Shown: in pieces, positions 1 to 11,945 of the stretch
Layout: every line of letters begins with the position of its first letter
Position numbering within the stretch: the stretch's first letter is position 1
DNA from: Geosiphon pyriformis
Taxonomy: Eukaryota; Glomeromycota; Glomeromycetes; Archaeosporales; Geosiphonaceae
NCBI GenBank assembly: GCA_016748015.1
Contig: JAAOMT010000706.1
Span: forward strand, 689,058 to 753,057
DNA length: 64,000 bases
Reading direction: 5' to 3'
Position numbers and translations under genes: made by a program
Notes under the pieces: model-generated
Database searches by the model: none
Told to the model about the DNA's origin: nothing
Seen by the model: the letters and a program-made list of their open reading frames with translations, nothing else

Positions 1-1
1 T

Positions 2-916
2 ATTCGGTTTCCGGAAGCGGTCGAGGCAAAGTCTATCTTGCTAAACTTCATCGGGCGAGAGACAGTTGAATGGGTTGACTTGAAAAGAATTCGAGGCCAA
101 AAAATAATTGTGGATAAAAGTATCTCTCTATGGAAATCGACTAGAGAAGTTGGACATGAATTAATCACAGATTTTGATTTACCATTTGAGTTTCAAGTGC
201 CTGAAGATGCAGTCGAATCATTCAAAACACATTTTGGAAATGTTACTTACACGTTACGTGCAATCATAAAGCGAAAACCGAAAAAGAAGAGTAATATTTG
301 TGAGGTTCGGGTTCCAATTTTGCGTTACACCATTCCCGATCCTGAAGAAATGCGTCCGCTTGTAATAAGATCACATTCGCGTCCAAGACAAGTACCTCTA
401 TCTTGGAACGCCATCTTACCGTCAACATTTTTTCACATAAACAATGAAGAGTCGATCAAACTTCAAATAATTGCACACAATCCCACCTTAAGAATTAAAA
501 AAATCAGCGCATGTTTAAAAACATTGATGACATACACCGTTGATGATAGTAACGTAATTTCGCTTTATAGAGAAAAACGTCATTCGAAACATGAGGTTTT
601 TCTAAAAGATATCACCATAGAGCCATTCGGACCAGATATCAGTTTCAAAGCTGACGTTAAAATACGAATTCCTGATGACGTACCACCAACATGTAAAACG
701 AAACACATCACGATCAAGAATGAGATACAAATTAAAGTTACCTTTGAAAAATCACGACATCATGTGCTAATAATGCGGGAGATTTTTGTGGGTCGAAATT
801 TTAATAATGAACGGGCTGGGTCACTTGTAAGAAGGTCAGTAAGAAGGTCATTGGACTTCTCTGAAATTCCAGCAAAACCATTTGCAACTCCATCCTTCGA
901 GCTATCACATTGTTAG
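2..916 (+). CDS. Arrestin-like protein, 5' end cut by window edge
   Basis: The frame is open from the first bases of the window to the TAG at 914-916, so the true start lies upstream; an internal TTG at 38 is not a believable start. The 304 residues left contain the second half of an arrestin N domain (a strand with FIGRETVEW, then the hydrophobic F-E-F-Q-V-P segment and a SFKTHFGNVTYTLRA strand) and a complete arrestin C domain starting near VPLSWNAILPSTFF and ending in a basic Arg/Ser-rich tail. Fungal alpha-arrestins act as adaptors that recruit ubiquitin ligases to membrane transporters. I see no PPxY ligase-binding motif in the visible part, so the adaptor role is family inference. No intron is needed in the visible part. 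Confidence in the fold is good; specific function is unknown. Confidence 0.75.
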   Translation: MRFPEAVEAKSILLNFIGRETVEWVDLKRIRGQKIIVDKSISLWKSTREVGHELITDFDLPFEFQVPEDAVESFKTHFGNVTYTLRAIIKRKPKKKSNICEVRVPILRYTIPDPEEMRPLVIRSHSRPRQVPLSWNAILPSTFFHINNEESIKLQIIAHNPTLRIKKISACLKTLMTYTVDDSNVISLYREKRHSKHEVFLKDITIEPFGPDISFKADVKIRIPDDVPPTCKTKHITIKNEIQIKVTFEKSRHHVLIMREIFVGRNFNNERAGSLVRRSVRRSLDFSEIPAKPFATPSFELSHC

Positions 917-2700
917 TTTTGTTCAAAATTTATGTTTGGTAAACTATAGTTTTTTGTTTCGAACCTCATACCCAGATTGTTGTTTTCTGTAAATAATTTA
1001 CTCTAAAAAAAAAATTTATCCATTTCTAATTAAATTATTATAGGAGCATTTTGTAATTTACATTATTATTTTAAAAATGTGCGTTTAACTAATTAATAGT
1101 ATTATACATAATTTTGGATTAATTGGGCGAAACTTGAGATTTTACACATGTTTAATGGTTTTTTTCAATCCTCCAATTTTTAATTCCTCCCAAGTTCATT
1201 GATAGATTTCGAATCTTCTTAGGGGAGTACCTACTTTTACCCTTTAAAATGATTAAAGTTTAGGCGAAATATCTTTTGTGTTACGAAATGTGGCGTCAAG
1301 TAATTCCCAAGCACAAAAGCTTGACACTACCTTTTATTTGCATCTTAAACTTGATATAGCATTTGTTCACAAATCTTTTGATTTAAAATGAATTCTAAAA
1401 GCAAGATTATCATAACCTGTATTTTAATATATACATTTATATATATAAAGAAGTATTTATATGTTTGAAAATCTTTTTCTATATTAAAAACTTTCTTCAA
1501 AATGAATTATATGCAAATGATATAAAACTTAAAAAGTTGATCTATAAGACAATTATAAAATTCAAATACACTTTTATTAATATAATTGTTATTATTTGTT
1601 TTATTAAATAGAGATAAAAGTTAATGTGAAAAGATTTTGATTAAACATAAAAAAAGTTTCTTAAATTTCAAATTTTATTAAAAATTTAAAATTGTTTTAA
1701 TTTTGAAAAATGTTATTGTTGTTTTTTATTAAAAATTGGATTTAGAATTGAATATATAAAATTTTTAAATAAATCTAATTAAGCCAAACTATATTTTATA
1801 ACATATTAAAAAAAACCAAAATTTTTTTTCATTGAATAAATAAAAAGTTATTTAACATAATTAGCTAAATATGAATAAAAAAATAAATAATATTTTGAAA
1901 AAATTAATAATTCTTAAAATTTTTAACATATAATATTTAAATAATATATTAATTATATAATAAAAAATTAATATATATTATTTTAATTTAATATGCAAAT
2001 TTTTGTGAAGATTGTACATATTAAAATTATTCAATTCAATAAACGATTAAATTATTAAAATTATTATTTTTACATTTACATTTATCAAATACTTAATTAA
2101 AAATCCAAAAAAAAACAATTAATTAAAATCTTAAATTTCAAATTTAGAGAAATTTAAATTAAATATATATATTAAAAAATAATAATAAAATTTTTTACTT
2201 GTTTTAATGTTTTTAATAATAATTGTAATATAAGATTTTTGTTAATAAAACTTATTTGTTAATTTAAAACTTCGGTAAATTATATATATTATTAAAAATT
2301 ATATATATTTTTATATATTTAATAATAAATTTTAATATTAAATATTCAATAATATTAAAATTAAGAAATAGATTAAAATAATTAATGGAATAAGTAATTA
2401 ATAACCAATAAATATTTTATTTTAATATTATAATTTATACGTTTATTAGAATAAATTAATTTACATTACACAATACTTTATACAAATCATAAATAAATTT
2501 TATTTTTTAATCTAATTTTAAGTAATCAAAATAAATTTTGCTAAATTTTAAAGCACAGCAAAAGCTATTGAATGCCAAAAACAACCAAATAATTGATTAT
2601 TAAACAATTAAATGCGGAATACTCATTAAAATTATTAATTTTAGTCTAAACCAAATTTTATTTAAAGTCCTATGAGAATATTTAAAAAAAATTCTTACAA
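917..2700. other. Intergenic, A+T-rich, no gene seen
   Basis: After the arrestin-like gene the sequence becomes almost pure A/T from about 1400 to 2700, with stop codons in every frame. I see no RNA gene or mobile element in it. Confidence 0.7.
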
Positions 2701-2719
2701 TTAAAATCTTAAAGACCTC

Positions 2720-2986
2720 ATGAACGTGGCTCTAAAAGCAATTATCTCCTTTTCCATAAACAGTAACGCGCCGGCTCATCATCAAGAGATTGATCAAAAC
2801 GAGTTGATCCCACTTTCGAAAAAAAAAATTGTTTTTTATTCTAAGGCTATGCATTACATCAGAAAATTAAGTGGCTTAACGACCAAAGACAAAAAGAAAC
2901 CACAAGTATTTGACTCCAACGTTATTCTTGAAGTATTTCCGTTATTATGGCTTATAAGCGTTTGCTATTGTCATGGAAGAGTGTGA
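2720..2986 (+). CDS. Doubtful small ORF upstream of the Mid2-like gene
   Basis: An ATG-started frame of 88 codons lies in a patch with more G+C than the spacer to its left. The predicted protein has no signal peptide, membrane segment or motif that I recognise. The rise in G+C could instead mark the promoter and 5' leader of the gene starting at 3482. Low confidence that it is translated. Confidence 0.2.
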   Translation: MNVALKAIISFSINSNAPAHHQEIDQNELIPLSKKKIVFYSKAMHYIRKLSGLTTKDKKKPQVFDSNVILEVFPLLWLISVCYCHGRV

Positions 2987-3481
2987 CGAAGGCACAGCCA
3001 CGTAAAAATTAACAAGTCCGAAGGCGTGGTCGAGGCTTTGAATTGGTCTACGTGAGAGTTTTCTTGAAAGCTTCAAGGTGTCATCGTGGGAAGGCTCAAC
3101 ACTTTTTCTAGGCGTATGTCCGGAGTAAAACAGCAATTTTTATTCTTTCCCAGTTTACTATGTGGAATCGAAAAGTAATGATTTTGTCTTTTTAAAAAAT
3201 TACTTGATCCTGTTTTTGATAAAAGATTCCTATTCTTGAGTTCAATTGTAAGCTAGTTCAGATTAATGTATTGATTTTTCATGGTATTAGCGCATGTTTC
3301 AAGAAAACAAATATACCAATATACGCAAAAGAAACGTCAAGCCCACGTACATCCATAAATTCAAAAATAAGTCTCGAAATTTACAACAACAAAAAGAGAT
3401 ACAACAAGAAAGCGAAGGAATTGGTGGGAGGAAGGAAGAAGAAATCGTTGGCACAATTATCAACTGTTGCTCCTATCTGAA

Positions 3482-4933
3482 ATGCTTTTTTACTCGAGGA
3501 TCAAATTTAACCGAGTCTTTGAAGCATCTTCATCAAAAGCAAATTCAAAAGCAATCATTCCGCTCATACGTAATCGATCATCCTCCCCAAAATCATATTT
3601 ATTGTTTTTCCTCATCGGTTTCACCTCATTACTCATTTGGTTTCCAAAGTCAACGCACGCAATCCAAGATCGAAATCTCCAACAATGCGAGTTGGACGAG
3701 GATTGTAAATTCACGAACCAAGGTCAAGGGTGTGTGAACGGTGGTTGCGTCTTTTTGTGCAAGGCTAATAACGATTGTCCTTATAATGGGGGCTGCCTTC
3801 ATTTTTCTTGCAACTGGGATGGATTACCAATTCCTAACAGTGATGATATTCGAAACAACACCGGCAATAGTAACAGCAACAACAATACCAGCAATAGTAA
3901 CAGTATCAAAAATACCGGTAATGGTAACAGCAATGGTATCAGCAACAACAATACCAGCAATAGTAACAGTATCAAAAATACCGGCAATGGTAACAGCAAT
4001 GGTATTAGCAACAACAATACCACCAATAGTAACAGTAACAAAAATACCGGCAATAGTAACAGCAACAACGATACCGGCAATAGTACTAGCAACAAAAATT
4101 CTGGCAATAATAACAGCAACAACAATATCGACATTAGTGATACAAACAGCAACAATATTAGCGGAGAAAATAATAATGCTTCAAATTTGTCGTCTAATCT
4201 GAATTCAACATCCAGCTCTGATGAGTTATCGTCGCTCAGCTCCAATTCTGAAAATAGCCAGTCAAATTCCTTGCAAAAATCATTGCCTTCCAAAAATTCA
4301 ACATCTTCTGATAAAAGATTATCAATAGATAAATCAGCTATACTTGACCCTTCCAATAACAAACCTATCGGGAATTCTACAGTTCCCTTAAATTCTACTA
4401 ACCAAAATCCAAATAATTTAACTGAGGTAGTGAATGCAAAATCATCTAAAGGAAAAAAAGGAATAAGTGGGATTCTTAACCTACCCATATCAAAGGCTGT
4501 AATTGCCGTAACAGGAGGTGTTCTTGTTGCTGCAATTGGGTTGTTGTTATTCTGTTGCTTCCAAAGATCGCGCCAAGGGAATAGTACTAGTCAATCAAGA
4601 GGTATTGATAATGATTTCCAAACGGCTAGAGTAGCTCCGCACATGGAAACTGTATCACACGAGCTGGATGGCTCCCAGTATCCACATCCATTTTTAGATG
4701 AACCTTCGATCCATCAAGTCCGCGATCCATCATTTGAGGAAACACATTTACATGCTACTTCGTCTTTTCCTCCACCTGGTGATATTTACCCAGAAATGCC
4801 ACCTCCCCACCAATCTTTCACCGAAACGACATTATATGGATCACACGGTGCATCTACCTCGTCAGTTGATTTATCATCTACCACAAATTATCCTTATCTC
4901 CAACAACATCATTTCATGTCATCTGAAAATTAA
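3482..4933 (+). CDS. Mid2-like single-pass surface protein with Asn/Ser-rich repeat stalk
   Basis: I start at ATG 3482, the first in-frame ATG; the frame opens slightly further upstream at a TTG. The 483-residue protein has a hydrophobic signal sequence at about residues 38-60 (ending STHA), a short Cys-rich module with eight cysteines, then a long Asn/Ser/Thr/Gly stalk, a membrane segment near residues 339-361 (AVIAVTGGVLVAAIGLLLFCC) followed by basic residues, and a Pro/His/Ser-rich cytoplasmic tail of about 120 residues. This layout (exported head, O/N-glycosylatable stalk, one TM helix, short tail) is that of fungal wall-stress sensors of the Mid2/Wsc type. The Cys module is not a WSC domain that I can confirm. 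The unusually long n-region before the signal core suggests either a signal anchor or a start further inside. Function as a sensor is inference. Confidence 0.7.
   Translation: MLFYSRIKFNRVFEASSSKANSKAIIPLIRNRSSSPKSYLLFFLIGFTSLLIWFPKSTHAIQDRNLQQCELDEDCKFTNQGQGCVNGGCVFLCKANNDCPYNGGCLHFSCNWDGLPIPNSDDIRNNTGNSNSNNNTSNSNSIKNTGNGNSNGISNNNTSNSNSIKNTGNGNSNGISNNNTTNSNSNKNTGNSNSNNDTGNSTSNKNSGNNNSNNNIDISDTNSNNISGENNNASNLSSNLNSTSSSDELSSLSSNSENSQSNSLQKSLPSKNSTSSDKRLSIDKSAILDPSNNKPIGNSTVPLNSTNQNPNNLTEVVNAKSSKGKKGISGILNLPISKAVIAVTGGVLVAAIGLLLFCCFQRSRQGNSTSQSRGIDNDFQTARVAPHMETVSHELDGSQYPHPFLDEPSIHQVRDPSFEETHLHATSSFPPPGDIYPEMPPPHQSFTETTLYGSHGASTSSVDLSSTTNYPYLQQHHFMSSEN
3878..4075 (+). repeat. 66-bp in-frame tandem repeat (3 units)
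   Basis: Three units begin at 3878, 3944 and 4010, each starting AACAACAATACC. Every unit encodes 22 residues of the Asn/Ser stalk. The first two are nearly identical; the third has drifted. The period is a multiple of three, so copy changes keep the frame. Confidence 0.85.
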
Positions 4934-5324
4934 TTCTTCAATATGAAACATATAATTCGTGTATTCGGGCTATTGTAAGCGTATTTTTAAATCAGAATGC
5001 AAAAACTTTGGTGTGATGTATATATTTACCATTTTATTTTACTCATTACTCATGTGTTTTCTTTTATCTGTTTTGTGTTGCGAAAAAAACGTGACCTAAA
5101 TTTTCGTGTGAATAAGCTCAATCAAGTTGATTATTTCAACTTGAATAGAATCGATTTGTTCTATCTTAACCCAAAAAATTATTTCATAATCTTTGATTGG
5201 CTTCCTTTTAGATGATATCTATTGTTTGTGTGAATATCTGCCACACATTACACATCCTTCAACTTTTAAAATGTAGTTCATTAAAAAAAATTGTGTTCTG
5301 ATCATGAATTACAGCCTATTAATC
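4934..5324. other. Intergenic between Mid2-like gene and tRNA-Ser
   Basis: 3' flank of the membrane-protein gene. Open frames here are short and lack coding character. The 5283-5290 A-run is the tRNA terminator on the other strand. Confidence 0.6.
5283..5290 (-). terminator. Pol III T-run after tRNA-Ser
   Basis: Eight T on the minus strand, about 35 nt after the tRNA 3' end. This is the first long T-run and the likely RNA polymerase III terminator. Confidence 0.6.
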
Positions 5325-5405
5325 GACAACAGCAGGGTTTGAACCTGCGCTCCCATAGGGAATCAGATTTCAAGTCTGACGCCTTAACCACTCGGCCATG
5401 TTGTC
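5325..5405 (-). tRNA. tRNA-Ser(UGA)
   Basis: On the minus strand an 81-nt cloverleaf folds with a perfect 7-bp acceptor stem (GACAACA/TGTTGTC), a D arm with TGGTTAAGGC, a 5-bp anticodon stem TCAGA/TCTGA around loop CTTGAAA (anticodon TGA, reading UCA Ser codons), a long variable arm with a 3-bp CCC/GGG stem as expected for class II tRNA-Ser, and a T arm GCAGG-TTCAAAC-CCTGC. There is no intron and CCA is not encoded, as is normal in eukaryotic nuclei. Confidence 0.96.
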
Positions 5406-6271
5406 TTTAAGATTACCTACAGATATTTGCTATATAAAGAATTTAAATGCATTAGTTGGGTTTTTGAATTGGAGTGTTAAACTAGTTATGCAGTAGTTCG
5501 GCAAAACTATTGACCAATTTTGTTAACATGTACCTACGCGGTATTATTTCAGCCTTTTCATAACGTTAATTTTGGTCGCACACAAATTACTGCAATAAAT
5601 ATCTCGAAGAATTTTCATGATTTCAAGATTATTGGTATCAATTACAGAATATAAGTATAAAGATATGAAATGTTCTGATTTGCTCAGCCGATAAATTTAT
5701 ATTTGAGAATATGAATTTATCACTTCTATCTTTAACTTGACCTTTTTGCTTAAACAATGAACCCAGCAGATAATTAACTCTCGTCTATTAAATCTTGATA
5801 TCAGATACACTCTGCAATTTTCTAATTTAAATAAACGTTAATTCTCTATTGCAAGGGCGCGGTTAATCGCTTGGGAATTTTTTTGACGATATTTACATTT
5901 AAAAATGTAACTCTCAAAGAAAAGATTTATTTGCATCTATTTTGAAACCTAGCCTCTTTTTGATTGAGGATACTCCTTTAAATATTGAGAGGGTTTTTTC
6001 ATGTTCTTTACAAGCACCTTTCTTCTTGCACTAATTCCTTTTGCTAGTCTTTTCCCATACTCGGATTTTGATTAGTATTTTATAAATAGTAAATGACATA
6101 TCGATGGAAAGATTCAAGAATGATGGCTGTTTAACCTACCCTTTTACGGATGGCCATGAATTAAGAGCTATTTTCGAAATTCCGCCCATTTCAAAAAAAC
6201 TTAACTGTTAAATCCATTATTTCCGATATATTTTGAAACTGGCCTTATATTTAAAAAAAATTACAACCTGC
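5406..6271. other. Intergenic, no gene seen
   Basis: Spacer between tRNA-Ser and the convergent end of the minus-strand membrane-protein gene. It is less A+T-extreme than other spacers, but I see no open frame with coding character. Confidence 0.5.
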
Positions 6272-7132
6272 CTATTGTGTCTTATTTAAAACTCTACTCC
6301 TACTGGCAAACATCATTTTTTGCATTTTCCTAGTCTCCCAGCCGGGTGGGTACAAGAGTTTTGGATCAATTAAATCTACGTCACTTTGTGGCCATTGCTG
6401 ACGTTTGAATCGATCTTCAGTGTCTTGACGCATTAAATGTGTTGTATCGAGGACAAGTACCGGCGTTTCCAATTTCTCCCCCTTTTGTTGCCCTTTCAAT
6501 TTAAAATGATTCTTTTGATTTTTCCTTTCTTCTTGGATGTCTTTGTCAATTATACAATCGATAAGAAATATTTGATATTCCATAAGAAAATCAGTATCTT
6601 CAAGATTAGTGTCTGAATCATCTTCATTTAAGTCGTTGATTTTCCTTTTAGGATCTATGCTTGAAATGTCAATTTTTAGCTTCTTTAAAGCTCTTTCGAT
6701 TTCAATTATTCTATTGTCGTTTGGAGATGTAGTTGGCACTGGCTTTTTCTTTGAAACTCCCAAACTTTTGTTAATTTCACCAACCGGCTCACTTTTATTC
6801 TCCTCTTGGCCATCAAAAGCGGAATAAAAGGTATAAAATCCTTGCTCTCTATTATTCTCTTGTTCTTCTAGTGATGCAATCCGAATCTTTGGAGCCTTAA
6901 AAGTGGAGAAAGACAAGGTTGAATTATTTTCGTCGTTATCATGTCTATTTCGCGACTGACCCTCTTCATCACTTCGTCCCAATAATCTTCCCAAACTATA
7001 GCGACTTTTTTGATTCGAATTTTGCCGAGTCATAATTTTCCAAACAATCCAAAAGAGGATTAAAGAAATAATGAATAAAAAAGCTGTCATGCACAATACA
7101 CTAAGTGGAGTATTCAGATATGGAAATTTCAT
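6272..7132 (-). CDS. Uncharacterised single-pass membrane protein (286 aa)
   Basis: A continuous minus-strand frame from the ATG at 7132-7130 to the stop at 6272. After a short lumenal or extracellular N-terminus there is one strong membrane helix at about residues 12-34 (hydrophobic and Trp-containing, ending WKIM), followed by a basic stretch that should hold the rest in the cytosol. The remaining 250 residues are charged, with a Ser/Asn-rich linker, a helical region with possible coiled-coil character around residues 140-155, and an ordered-looking C-terminus with Asp-Leu-Ile-Asp-Pro and PPGWETRKM. I do not recognise the family. The length, lack of stops and codon pattern support a real, intronless gene. 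Confidence 0.6.
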   Translation of the reverse strand: MKFPYLNTPLSVLCMTAFLFIISLILFWIVWKIMTRQNSNQKSRYSLGRLLGRSDEEGQSRNRHDNDENNSTLSFSTFKAPKIRIASLEEQENNREQGFYTFYSAFDGQEENKSEPVGEINKSLGVSKKKPVPTTSPNDNRIIEIERALKKLKIDISSIDPKRKINDLNEDDSDTNLEDTDFLMEYQIFLIDCIIDKDIQEERKNQKNHFKLKGQQKGEKLETPVLVLDTTHLMRQDTEDRFKRQQWPQSDVDLIDPKLLYPPGWETRKMQKMMFASRSRVLNKTQ

Positions 7133-9076
7133 CCCAATCAGGTGGAATAACTTTACGGATGGTTAAGAATCTTTTGTTGTTGTTTTGATCCTGTGGGGTT
7201 TTCTCTTTGATATTCAGAGAGCAATTCTGGTGAAATTCGATTCAGAAATAATTTCAAGGTTCAATATATGATTCTGACATAGTGAAGAGAACTTGTAAAA
7301 AGCACTCAATCATTTGAAGGTTTGTTTTATTCTTCATGTTGGATGCATAGCGAAAGAAGGAAAAGTATTCATGTGGAAAATTGACAATGTCCTATAAAGT
7401 TTTAAAATATTGCAACTCACAGAGAGTGCAAAGTAGGTTGGTGCTTGAATCTACCAATCAATTTGTTTTACATACAAGGCATTGTGATTTTTGGATGCGA
7501 CTTTATCTTTAAAATAGGAACAGTTGAAATCTCAAAATGTTAAGAAACTTAACCATTAAATTTACATGTAATTGAAGCTCAAAAAGTATGATATCAAAAT
7601 GATATTTAGGCTTCCCGTAATTTTTATGCAGATATTTATAGTGATGAAAATGATTGATTGCATTAGGGTGTTCAAATAACTTAAACATCATCATATTTTA
7701 AGTAAGGTAATCTTTCCCCTTGAAAATGCCGATATTTTAAAGTTTTTAGTGATAATTTAGTGATATTAAGCCAATAGAATTCAAAGAATTTCGATTTTTT
7801 TTTAATAATTACTATTTAATTACTTTTCCTTGGGAAAATTATAAGTATTCTTTTTCAAATCAAACAATTAATTTGAAACTTTTTTGAGGCTGATAATTTT
7901 GAAATACTATTGAGAAATGGGTAGTATCATTGGAAAGAAGTACGGTGAATATCAATTTGAAGACTGGTATAAATTAAAAAGTGGAATCGGGAAAATAGAA
8001 AAAAGTCCTTAGTTAATTTGTTTATTTAATAATTATTAAATTCTAGTGCCTCCAGCTTTTCAGTACACTCTTAAATGCATTTAGACATGCTAGAATCTAA
8101 TTTCCTATAGGTTTCTCTGGGAATTTTTACCATTCTTCTTACAATGTTATATGAAATTGTAATTATTTGCAAATTCCCAATTTCTTTTTGTACTTGCTTT
8201 TGCAATTTATCCGATAACCGCTTAATTGGACTAGATAAAATGTTTATGCAAGTGTTTAACTTTTTTTTAAAAAATTCTTTTCTTCAGATATTTGGCTGTA
8301 TAAACTAGAAATTATCATCTCAGAATAATGAATGTTTGTGGAACTATGAGAATAAATTCTTTTTTCAAAAAAATGAAAATCCCTAATATGAATCTAAGAT
8401 AAGATTATATAGAAGAATGAATCAAAGTTTTCTTATTCATTAATTTGATGAGTTAGTTTTTAAGCATGTGAAAACAAAATTTACTGTTTTTGTTATAATC
8501 TTGCGACCAAATTGAACAATTGCGTCAAAAGTCATTTGTAACAATTGTTTAATAATTTTTATTAAGTAAAAAAGAACAACCAGTTTAAATAAAATAATGC
8601 TTTAAAGAATAAACTTAAAAATTTTGGGTTTTATAAACAGCTTGTTTTTTTGTTTAAATTCAGTAATTTTTTTTTTAAAAAATTAAATGAATTATTCTTT
8701 ATTATACAAAATTTGAAAAAATTTTATTAAACAATATTATATATTGATTTACAATAAATATTCAGAAATCTAATTAAAATTATAAGATTAAAAATAAATC
8801 TTCCTTTTAATTTTTATAATTTAATATTTCGTGAAACATCAAGATCTTTTAATACAAACTTAAAAATGTTATTCAATCATTTCAATAAAAAATTGATTTC
8901 TATTTTTCTTTTTTTACTTAATACAGTTTTTTAATATGTTTTACAAGTTTTAATTAAATTTAAGTCTAGACTTTAAGATAATAAATTTTGAAGTATATTT
9001 ATATTAAAATACCTTTTATTGAATTAATAGATTATTATTTAAAAAAAAACATCTTGTAATTTAATATTTTATTTAG

Positions 9077-9115
<39 letters not shown>

Positions 9116-11054
9116 TCAGTATAAAAAAAATATGTGATTAAATACATCAATAATTGCACAAGTTTTGAATGAAAAACTTAATTAATACTTTATTTTAAAT
9201 TTTATTTAAAAATATGATACATAAAGTTTTATATGTCTAACAGCAAAAAAAAAGATGCAAATACTTTTAATTGCTTAACAAAATCAGTTAAATTCTTGAA
9301 ATTTAGGTTTTTTAATTTGAAATTATAAATTTTGGATTTCATTACAACAGTTGCTGCCATTACCAAATCGATTGAACAATTCGTTGTTAATATTAATATT
9401 ATGCAAAGTAATAACATAAAAGTTAAAAAATAAGTATTTGATAGTTTAAAAACAGAATTAATAAATAAAAAAATTGAATAATTTAAAGTTTTAATTTTAA
9501 AGATTTCAAAAATAATCAACAATTTTAATAACAATATTAAAAAAAATTATGAAAAAACAAGAAAAATATGTTAAACATAAAAAAAGTATAAAAACTAAAT
9601 TTCATAACGCTAAAAAAAATTTAATTAAGTAAATTAATATTTGCACTTAATTTTAATTAGAAAGCACAATATTGATTAAAATAAGTTTATTAATAGAAAA
9701 TACATTTTTTTAAATTTACTAATTGTTTCCAAAAAAAAAATTTGTTATTATTATGTTTGGCTAAGACCTATAAATTTTTGTTACTATAATATGTATTCAT
9801 TGAAATAAAATATTGTGGTTTATAAAATTTTCCAATATTTAATTTGTTTTTACAAATATTTTTAAATATTTTGAGAAATTAAATGAATATTTAAGTAATA
9901 TTAATAAAAATAAATAATATTATAAAATTTTATATTTATTTTATATTTAATTATATTAAGATTATTAATTATTTCTATTAAAAATTTAATTGACTGATAG
10001 CTTTTTTTAACAAGCTTATATAAACTGCTCTTAAAATATCGAAGCATTTAATTAAAAAGGCATAATTTTTAAGATTTCCTTAAAATTTATTACTTGAGAG
10101 ATAAATCATTCATTTAATAAACTTCAAGTTTGATACTTGAAAAACTATTTCTTAATTGTTGGATTTCTAAAAAGTCATTTGTAATGCTTTAATAAATTCT
10201 CTTTGAAACTGACTTTGTTAGTTGTTTCCACTATTGTATTTAAGTAACTCTCTTAGCTTCATATTTTCAAGCTATCAATTTTATATATTAATATCCCAAA
10301 TTCATATGCTTTTTGAAGCCTGTTATCCAATATTACGATGTATTATTTTTAAGCTAACCTAATAGTTTGCATGCAGTTGGAGTTGCAGTTAAATCTTCTA
10401 ATAATTTTGCCATGGTCAAATTGTGTAACTTTATTCTTTTGAAGTTAGCATTAATTTAATATCATAACATTTTTATGAATTAGAAAATTCGAAAATTTTA
10501 AAGTATCTAACTATGCAGAATTTATTAGCAATTTTATAACTTAATTTATTCATATAATATGTCATTTGTTTTTATGTTGTGAAAACATCCCTCGATTTGT
10601 ATAAAAAACTTAGTAAAATGTAATTTCTTTCAGAATACGTACGGCAAACCGGTGATTTGTATAGAAACGGTTCAAAAAAGAATCACTTAAAATTAAGTAG
10701 TCAACTGGAAATTAAGGCAAATTTTTGGTCATGAGACCCTTTAAAGGTTGTTTATAAATAAAATTTTATGATGAAGATTTTTTAGTTATACCTAAAGAGA
10801 GATTATACCAAGTCCAATTTATTTTGGGAAAATCAAATAAATTGATATTATCGAAATTAATAAAGTTTTCGTAAATTTAAACCATCATGTCTAAAAAAGC
10901 CAAAATCATACTACGTGAACTTTTATAGATTTAGACTGCTGCTTCCATCTTCTTATTGAAATTATTTAATGGACTCTATCAATAAAAATTAATAAAGATT
11001 GAAATGTAAAAGACTCTGCAAAATAGAAAAACCTTCCTAAATGAAGTATGAGGT
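7133..11054. other. Long A+T-rich spacer with microsatellite
   Basis: Nearly 4 kb without a convincing gene. The reading frames present (for example minus 7509-7694 and 9229-9534) are Leu/Ile/Phe/Lys/Asn strings of the kind expected from random A+T-rich DNA. A (TAA)n tract lies at about 9078-9112. Confidence 0.6.
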
Positions 11055-11528
11055 CGACCCGGTTACATCTACCCTTAAACGATTTAATTTGAATTAATAA
11101 TCATAAAATCGGAATCACATGCTTCACTTTAATAAAGAAATATGTGTTTAAAAACTTATTAACTTTAAAGGAATTTAATATGATATCTAAATCGCGCTAA
11201 AAAGTTTCAGTGTTTGTAATAATCGAATTTCCTGCAGTACTTTTTTTTTATGATCGTTTTCATATGTAACCATAAGATTTAACTCTACCAAATTATTTAG
11301 CTCACCTGACTAAAATTTAAGAAATCCAATCTCATTCTTAAAATGTATAATCGATTTATGCATTATAAATAAGTTGAGAAAGCGTTATTATATTTTTAAG
11401 TCTATCTTAAAATTTTAATTAATAGTAAAAAATTTAAGTATTCATTTTTATTATTACTAAAAATAATAAAATAAAATTTTTCCTGAATAATTTAGCAAAT
11501 AAATGAGAAAATTATAGCCGGATATTAT

Positions 11529-11537
11529 TATAAAAAG
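11529..11537 (+). promoter_or_regulatory. TATA box of small secreted protein copy 1
   Basis: TATAAAAAG lies 120 bp before the ATG. The same TATAAAAGGCC context is kept in the inverted copy (13381-13388, minus strand). Confidence 0.55.
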
Positions 11538-11648
11538 GCCATTTTACCCGTTTTATGTTTTCTTCACCCCAATTTCATTCAAAGTTTTAATACTTTCTTA
11601 AAGTTTAAACCATCAACTAAAGCTCATACAAATCTTTAAATTATTAGA

Positions 11649-11945
11649 ATGTTGCCCAAGGTTATCGTCTTCGCATTATTAATAGTTCTCTATCTCGGTG
11701 TAGTAGATGCGTTTCAAGCTATAGGATACCAAGAACGCGATTTCAGCGGAAAAGCTACAACTATTAATGTTATACCTCAATGCCGAAATACGCCGGCTAA
11801 GGGGTGGAAGTCTTTGCGAAATTTAGCCCCTGTAAAACCATGTTACCGAGTTTGGTTGGAACCTAATTGTCTAGGTAAATCAAGGGATTACTGTGGATCA
11901 AACTCCAGGTTTGCCTTTACCGTGAGGTCTATTAAGGAAACATGA
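11649..11945 (+). CDS. Small secreted protein, possible beta/gamma-crystallin fold (copy 1)
   Basis: The 98-residue protein starts with a clear signal peptide (MLPK then a hydrophobic core, with likely cleavage after VVDA at about residue 21). The mature 77 residues carry two similar strand motifs: an aromatic...DFSGKAT element near the start and YRVW...NCLGKSRDYCGS in the second half, closing with a VRSIKE strand. Paired F-x-G motifs with a closing S-I-R/K are typical of beta/gamma-crystallin-like domains, the fold also used by I36-type peptidase inhibitors; this assignment is inference. Four cysteines are present. The start is supported by the signal peptide and TATA box. The gene sits in the left arm of an inverted duplication opposite a paralogue at 12963-13259. 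Small secreted proteins like this are candidate apoplastic or symbiosis effectors, but nothing in the sequence shows a target. Confidence 0.75.
   Translation: MLPKVIVFALLIVLYLGVVDAFQAIGYQERDFSGKATTINVIPQCRNTPAKGWKSLRNLAPVKPCYRVWLEPNCLGKSRDYCGSNSRFAFTVRSIKET

Noticed and set aside
2945-3136. Minus-strand frame overlapping the doubtful ORF at 2720
   Set aside because: No motif, and its composition fits a promoter-like G+C patch.
3294-4488. Overlapping frames on both strands across the Mid2-like gene
   Set aside because: They are shadows of the real frame; the signal peptide, TM helix and tail are only in the frame starting at 3482.
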